Origin: Tetranychus cinnabarinus
Taxonomy: Eukaryota > Arthropoda > Arachnida > Trombidiformes > Tetranychidae
Length of the DNA: 64,000 nucleotides
Direction of reading: 5' to 3'
Assembly (NCBI GenBank): GCA_022266195.1
Contig: WHVY01000002.1
Span: 5,037,001 to 5,101,000, forward strand
How positions within the stretch are numbered: the first letter of the stretch is position 1; each line of letters starts with the position of its first letter. The notes below the pieces were generated by a model that saw only the letters and a program-made list of their open reading frames with translations, was not told the origin of the DNA and made no database searches. Positions 59,601 to 64,000 of the stretch are shown one piece after another. The position numbers were made by a program, and so were the translations under genes.

Positions 59601-60876
59601 TTTTAGTCCTGTTGCTCGATACGATTCCATTCGAGCCATCCTCGCCATTACCTGTCAATACAGAATGTTCCTTGTTCAGTTTGATGTTAAGACAGCTTTT
59701 CTTTATGGTAAACTTGAAGAAGATATTTACATGAACCATCCACCTGGTTTTGAATCTAATCCTAATAAAATACTAAAATTAAAACGCGGCCTTTATGGTC
59801 TCAAACAGGCTCCTCGTCAATGGAATGCTAGAATTAATGAATTTTTATTGAAGTTATCATTTAAACAAAGTATTGCTGACAACTGTGTTTATTCAAAGTC
59901 CGATGGAAACAATTTAATTATTGTAGTAATTTATGTTGATGATGGTCTCATTTCGAGTACCTCTGAATCGGAGTTGATTAATTTTTCAAATGCATTGAAA
60001 ACCGAGTTTGAAATTAAAATACATTCACCTGAAATATTTGTTGGAATGGAGATCGTACAGTCATCTGATCGATCTAAGATTTCAATCAAACAATCATATT
60101 ACATAAAAGAATTGCTCAAAAGATTTAACATGTTTGATTGTAAACCAGTCTCTACTCCAGGTGATACTAACATTAAATTACTTCCGTCTGAAACCGAATC
60201 AGATCCCAAAATCCCATATCAAGAAGCTGTTGGAGCTTTGCTTTATTTATCAATTATCAGTCGTCCTGATATTACATTTCAAATAAATAAAGCAAGTCAA
60301 TTTAATGTTAAACATAATGAAGAGCATTGGAAAGCAATTAAAAGAGTTTTTAGATATTTGAAAGGTACTGTTAATGTTGGTATTAGTTATTGTTATTCAC
60401 CTGATAATTTTGATTTGATCGGTTATGCCGATGCTGATTATGCTGCTGAGGTTGTTACCAGAAAATCAACATCAGGTTTTGTTGTTACCTTAGCAAAATC
60501 ACCGATTTCTTGGTGTTCAAGACTACAAAGAAGTGTAGCTCAATCAACAACCGAAGCTGAATATGTTTCCATTGCTGAATGTATGAAAGATGTACTTTGG
60601 TACATTCAATTATTTAAAGATCTTTCGATCAACATTACATTACCAATAAAAATTATGAATGACAATCAAGGCGCGATATTATTAACCAGAAATAATGTAT
60701 TTCATCAACGAACCAAACACATTGACATTCGTTTTCACGCTATTCGCGATTATCAAGAACAAGGTTTTATTAAGATTTATTTCATTTCAACAAAAGATCA
60801 ACCTGCAGACATGTTAACCAAATCACTTTGCTCTCCATCCTTTAATCACTGCAAACAATTATTAAACATTTCATGA
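56632..60876 (+). CDS. Copia Gag-Pol polyprotein
   Basis: One frame of 1414 residues in the Ty1/copia order. Gag-like domain, about 1-225. CCHC zinc knuckle (CNECGGKGHIAKYC, about 231). An Asn/Ser-rich stretch, about 255-405. Aspartic protease (DTGAS, about 416). Integrase with its HHCC zinc motif from about 553 and DDE core (SDNGGEF about 680, then E in NGLIERE). Reverse transcriptase (KARLVARGYAQK; YVDD about 1101). RNase H (GYADADYA about 1266; STTEAEY). Integrase before reverse transcriptase separates it from gypsy elements. There is no frameshift or stop between gag and pol, so Gag must be produced in excess by another route. Confidence 0.96.
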   Translation: MTEREFNIVKLDELNYPLWKINVERIAASKGGLDILLGKEPCPEPLPLEEGEVESREHAARTKQIDQWKRKDATIATIMTSSIPVSIVNLITACKTSAQMYSNILDYKEQRATQNVWHHKRKLSELKFTSSHTVLSYFNQLETITQQLFAVGVKIDENELILKVLDDLPSEYEVFKESVECKIIEGAQIKLSVMKQNLLLVEKRINNKTKSGEALLVKANAVNSRPRIKICNECGGKGHIAKYCRKSANYRNSYGHKTDFKNNNYQRNGYNNNYNSNRNNFRYSNRFNNNNNYNKNFNNSHGNNNKPNSNSNSNFNNNNNSSNNRYSSSNSYNRNNYSNRERNTNQNYRGSNRNNNFANNIQPNQQNNFNSNSESNSNRNDENAPTNNTSQNNSENFNFAYCHNFNAYNELEWLMDTGASFHITGNINNFISLSDLAEPIELTIGNGSKVQAIAKGDVLVDSFNGEKWIRGKLTDVLFVPNFGRFNLFSWVQTMQKNYKLISSRFSAEIYDPEIEQVITKIETVGNSMWMRMRTVRNENNFIMLTNNFSLMDWHERLAHINVHKIIEMSRNKILPPIKGDVNVNEFTCESCLKGKFARKPYQSKPKRDFNVGESFHCDLQGPMEVESLSGSRFALVIKDECSSFRSLFFLKQKSDTFASLETYIRFAEKCTGNQVKIMRSDNGGEFIDSRVKDLLNSKSIKHELSAPYCPQQNGLIERENRTITEAARTMLLGANLPKFLWPESMHTAAYILNIVPNKKLNNVSSFELWYKKKPTYNHLHVFGCVVYGKLNASFCKKWDPKSKKYIFVGYTDTTSNFKVFDPTRNFVTVIRDAKFLDNQCDAQEAIDQVMNEQTNDFEEIVRYNREIETNENDKNNETVEKENDNNEIDKENVAQIAHEIVHKNDEPNTYNEAMNSVNRNQWYKAMLEELNSLKQNNVFELVDLPEDKSPIDCRWVFRIKRKIDGSIDRFKARLVARGYAQKSGIDYFETFSPVARYDSIRAILAITCQYRMFLVQFDVKTAFLYGKLEEDIYMNHPPGFESNPNKILKLKRGLYGLKQAPRQWNARINEFLLKLSFKQSIADNCVYSKSDGNNLIIVVIYVDDGLISSTSESELINFSNALKTEFEIKIHSPEIFVGMEIVQSSDRSKISIKQSYYIKELLKRFNMFDCKPVSTPGDTNIKLLPSETESDPKIPYQEAVGALLYLSIISRPDITFQINKASQFNVKHNEEHWKAIKRVFRYLKGTVNVGISYCYSPDNFDLIGYADADYAAEVVTRKSTSGFVVTLAKSPISWCSRLQRSVAQSTTEAEYVSIAECMKDVLWYIQLFKDLSINITLPIKIMNDNQGAILLTRNNVFHQRTKHIDIRFHAIRDYQEQGFIKIYFISTKDQPADMLTKSLCSPSFNHCKQLLNIS

Positions 60877-61096
60877 TTTTCTTACTTTACTTTCATTTGA
60901 TGCACAAAACCATAACCGAACAAACATTCTGAGTACATGATGTTCATTTTTTACTTTGATATTAATATAATTTTTGATTTGAATTAACCTAAAAGCAGTA
61001 ATTACAATTAACAATACATTTACCAATCAATGTAACTCATTTTATTATTTCATTCATTTTACTCATAACTATTTTTTGTAAGGACATGTGTGAAGC

Positions 61097-61105
61097 AAGG
61101 GAAGG
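61097..61105 (+). other. Polypurine tract
   Basis: aagggaagg directly before the 3' LTR, the usual primer site for plus-strand DNA synthesis. Confidence 0.75.
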
Positions 61106-62151
61106 TGTTGGTTGTAATCAGACCTCATGACTACAACAGATTCACTCTTAGAAGCATATTTATCATTAATTTCATTTAACCTTAAATTTTTCAATTTTTT
61201 TTACTTTTTGGACTCAAACTCGGGTCATCATCTATTCATCAATAACATAATTTTCAACATTTATTTATATATCATTAGCTTCGTCTCTTCGAGCTCTAAC
61301 TAATGATATATAATTGATTACTGTAACTTGATTCGATCTCTTAAAACATTAACTTGCCCGACGTCAAAAGTCTATGTATTCACATAGGGAATATAATGGG
61401 TAAAGTCATCCTGGCGACCCCACTAAATTAACAGAATTAAACAACCGACAAAGACAATCAACATACCATTAGAAAGAGCATCTAAAATACTTTTAATTAA
61501 TATATTTTTCATGTCTGTAACTTCATCCAGTGTCGAGCTACAAACCGACATAATTTAACTTTCATGTTTTCTCAATAATATTGAATATTTCAAAGGATCA
61601 TCTTATTTCAAAGACAATTAATGTTTTCATCATTAACTCAGTACATCATTCGAAAGACCTTTTCAGGCTCTTTCGAATGATATAAGTTTCATTAAATTAA
61701 ACTTAATGATTCCTCTAAAATTAACCAAAACATGATATTTCCTTAATTCTCATATTAATTAATGATTTTCTTGAGTCATTCAAATCCGACTCATATTACT
61801 AATTGTCACTAACTAAGATCATCTTCAGAATACAACTATTAACTCAACCCTTCGCAGTGTGCTTCACAAATGTCCAACTTAGCTTTAAAAAGCTCAAACA
61901 TAATTACTTCATTTTTCCTCTCAATACTTTCTCCTTAACTTATCCTTTCACTAAACCAGTTTTTACTCCAATAACCTAAAGGTTATCTTACAAATGTCTT
62001 TGTAATGAAAATGTCAGTTAAAAAGTAAATTTGAATCTTCTCTTAAAAATAAGAGTTAACCTTAACCCAACAACAGTTGTGATGTAGACCCAGAGAAGTA
62101 AACTTGTAAACCTTTCTTTACGTTCAATAAATTTTTTGCCTCAAACCAACA
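61106..62151 (+). repeat. 3' LTR of copia element
   Basis: 1046 bp, TGTTGG to CCAACA, followed by the ACTTG target duplicate at 62152-62156. It has the same length as the 5' LTR and no difference that I could find. Confidence 0.93.
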
Positions 62152-62498
62152 ACTTGTGGTATGACGACAGGAAGATGTTCAATTGAAAAGTTGTCATGAA
62201 AATGACTTATACAATCATCTATCAAATAATTGTTGACACCAAAATAGTCAGCAATGGTGCACAAGTTTATTACGTTATCCATTTCAATGAAAATAAGACC
62301 GAATTCCAACCAAATAAGAATCAAATTGAGAGCTTGTTCATCGAAATCCAGTTTAACTTTGTTTTCCTTCGACTCCAATAGATCATGGCTCAACATTTTG
62401 TCAAAATAAGGCACTTTGCGAATTAGTTTTTTACTGATACGATGTTCCGTGGATCGATTTACGATTGTAAATTGGTCAGTAGTTTCTGTTGAATCCAT

Positions 62499-63756
62499 GT
62501 GTGACACACTTTAAATTAAAAATAATTGCACTATGCACGATGTAGTCAGTTAGGTAATAAAGTGTAAATAATAGATAATGAATAGATAAGAATTGGGAAA
62601 TGGGCAGAATGTGATGGCGCCACTAACAATCCCTTTAATTTTTCTTGATTTTTTTGAACTTTTTTTCATCAAAAATCATTTGTTTACATTTATTTTTTTG
62701 TCATTTTTTCGTCTCTTTCCCAATCTCTCTCTCACTGCTAATTCCCTTTTTTCCTGCTCCTTTTAACTTCTTACCTCTCTTATCTACAGCTCTCATTGTC
62801 GGCCTCTCTCGTGCTATTACTCTTTGGTTTAATGTAATGTAGACTAATTTTTGTTACCCGAGATGACTATTTTAACCAAGCAGAGAATGACTTTTGCGTC
62901 AGTTTGACTAGACTCAATGGCGCCAGACTTTTGTCTCACTTTGAAAGTGACGCATTGAGATAACAAACTTTCCTCTCTTGCTTCAAATTTGATTTTCACT
63001 GATTAAATAATTATTTTGAGTTAATAAGACTAAAGATAAAAACTTTGACTAGCAAGTTGAAAGTAGTTTGTATTAGCATGAAAACTGAGTCCATTAGTGC
63101 TGTTAAAAAATTCTGTGATCAACAGTTTTCGAGAAAATTGACCTCAAAGTTGAAACTTCACTTTTTTGTTCATTTATGAAGCAGATTTTTTCATGAAACT
63201 CATTTTTCTGATGTAAATTTTGATTTCCAACCGTAAATGCACTTATTTTAAGAAATGAGATCTGTCTATAAAACAGATCAGTTCGATTTTTAATTGAACC
63301 TTCTGCTTTCTGTGACCGAAAAATTTAGCGAGCTGAATCTCATTATTCGTCGATAATGATTGTTGGTTCACATCATGGCTCGAATATTTTTTTGATTTTG
63401 ATCAATGATTCAATCAAAACTTTGAGCTTCAATATTTCAAGAATAGTTTCACATATAATCATCATTCTTTGACCAATCATTAGATTTTAATACTATAGGT
63501 AATATCACTGAATATCGAAGAAAATCTGAGCTAATTCATTTAATAATGGATATAATAGGATAACAAGATAACATGATATAAACGCATGATAAGATTTGTG
63601 TTTGAGTAACCATTTACATTTGTATAACCCAAGTATAAAATCTGTCAATGCTATAACCAATTCCGTATAATCTTGAATGATCTAGTATTTCAATAATTAG
63701 CTCATACTTAAGCTAGCTTTCACGTTCACCGTGGTCGGTGGCTAATAACGTAGGTT
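62499..63756. other. Upstream region of B8 with conserved block and dispersed repeat
   Basis: Holds copy 3 of the ggcgccag / gaaagtgacgcattgagata block (about 62915-63020). It also carries a dispersed repeat at 63070-63230 and 63509-63550 shared with the long nompC intron. A T- and C-rich run lies near 62640-62780. No gene that I can support. Confidence 0.55.
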
Positions 63757-64000
63757 TCAATTCATGTTCATGGTAGATTTAATAGTGTCCATCGATAGAA
63801 GCGTTGAGGTGAAAGTTATAAGCTGATCAGATATTCTTTGACCATCAGCAGATTCGCTATCACAATTACTGATTCGACCCATCGAACTCCATTTGTCAGT
63901 TTCAACATTGTAACAATAGACAGCTTTTGTAGACTTGTCAATGATAATTACTTTATCATCACAAGCTAGGTTGGAAGTTAAAAGTAAATTATAGATTTTA
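63757..64000 (-). CDS. BTB-Kelch-like B9, 3' end of exon 2
   Basis: The last ~80 residues of a second exon, open from the window edge to TGA at 63757: NLLLTSNLACDDKVIIID, CYNVETDKWSSMG, then LITFTSTLLSMD. The bases around CYNVE are complete here, unlike in B6 and B8. The rest of the gene lies beyond 64000. Confidence 0.8.
   Translation of the reverse strand, partial: KIYNLLLTSNLACDDKVIIIDKSTKAVYCYNVETDKWSSMGRISNCDSESADGQRISDQLITFTSTLLSMDTIKSTMNMN

Larger units (their letters stand above)
55373..62151 (+). mobile_element. Complete Ty1/copia LTR retrotransposon
   Basis: 6.78 kb with two 1046-bp LTRs, a primer-binding site, one intact gag-pol frame, a polypurine tract and a 5-bp target duplication. 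Intact coding and apparently identical LTRs indicate a very recent insertion, probably a still-active lineage. It lies antisense to B8, whose first exon it splits within the BACK region. Confidence 0.95.
53584..62498 (-). pseudogene. BTB-BACK-Kelch-like B8, split by two transposons
   Basis: Exon 1 begins at 62498 (MDSTETTDQFTIVNRSTEHR) and runs to 62157, is interrupted by a copia element, then resumes at 55367 (TPTSKLINSRALNVFICRYF) to the donor at 54729. Exon 2 starts at 54574 (SGAHSEILLPVEKS) and is interrupted by a TIR element at 53836-54278. It then continues (RLKDFNFGNLLLTSSQ) to about 53584. Across both insertions the gene reads in frame if the insert and one target copy are discounted. 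Besides the two insertions, it has the same one-base deletion after CYNVK as B6. It is certainly non-functional as it stands. Confidence 0.88.

Noticed and set aside
1..64000. CRISPR arrays, operons or bacterial-type genes
   Set aside because: Spliced animal genes throughout; the tandem repeats are duplicated genes and transposons, with no regularly spaced short repeats.

Overview
This is eukaryotic nuclear DNA. Genes are split by GT-AG introns that are often only 50-100 bp, the sequence is AT-rich, and the gene set is animal. The TRPN mechanosensory channel, very compact introns, PLAT-only secreted proteins and a local expansion of BTB/Kelch-like genes suggest a chelicerate, probably an acariform mite such as Tetranychus. 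The species is an inference; the arthropod-type gene content is the firmer part.

Layout. 525-7334 (+): most of a NompC/TRPN channel gene, 19 exons, with its 5' end outside the window. 7661-22915 (-): array A, six tandem two-exon genes (A1-A6) encoding BTB-BACK-degenerate Kelch proteins. Copies of the last NompC exon lie between them. 23360-26138 (-): an SLC7/CAT-type amino acid transporter. 26578-27397 and 32637-33980 (-): two related secreted PLAT-domain proteins. 28664-29715 (+): a CRAL-TRIO protein. 31037-32257 (+): mitochondrial HMG-CoA lyase. 34667-36448 (-): hormone-sensitive lipase. 37.8-64 kb (-): array B, an older set of the same BTB family with intact genes (B1, B4, B5, the 3' end of B9), frameshifted or interrupted copies (B6, B7, B8) and fragments.

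Mobile elements: a complete Ty1/copia retrotransposon (55373-62151) with two 1046-bp LTRs that look identical and a perfect 5-bp target duplication; it splits the first exon of B8. Four small non-autonomous elements with terminal inverted repeats lie at 8324, 29738, 40809 and 53836; the last splits the second exon of B8.

Main story. The ancestral order was NompC > < BTB < CAT. Repeated duplication of a block carrying the NompC terminal exon, the BTB gene and sometimes the CAT 3' end built array A, and the junctions can be read directly. All six array A genes share a promoter-proximal block with a DR1-like nuclear-receptor site, and five of six also carry TATCGATA motifs. The BTB-BACK module suggests CUL3 ubiquitin-ligase adaptors whose receptor half is diversifying. 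HMG-CoA lyase, hormone-sensitive lipase, the CRAL-TRIO protein and the PLAT proteins are lipid- or ketone-related neighbours, but nothing in the sequence shows they are co-regulated.
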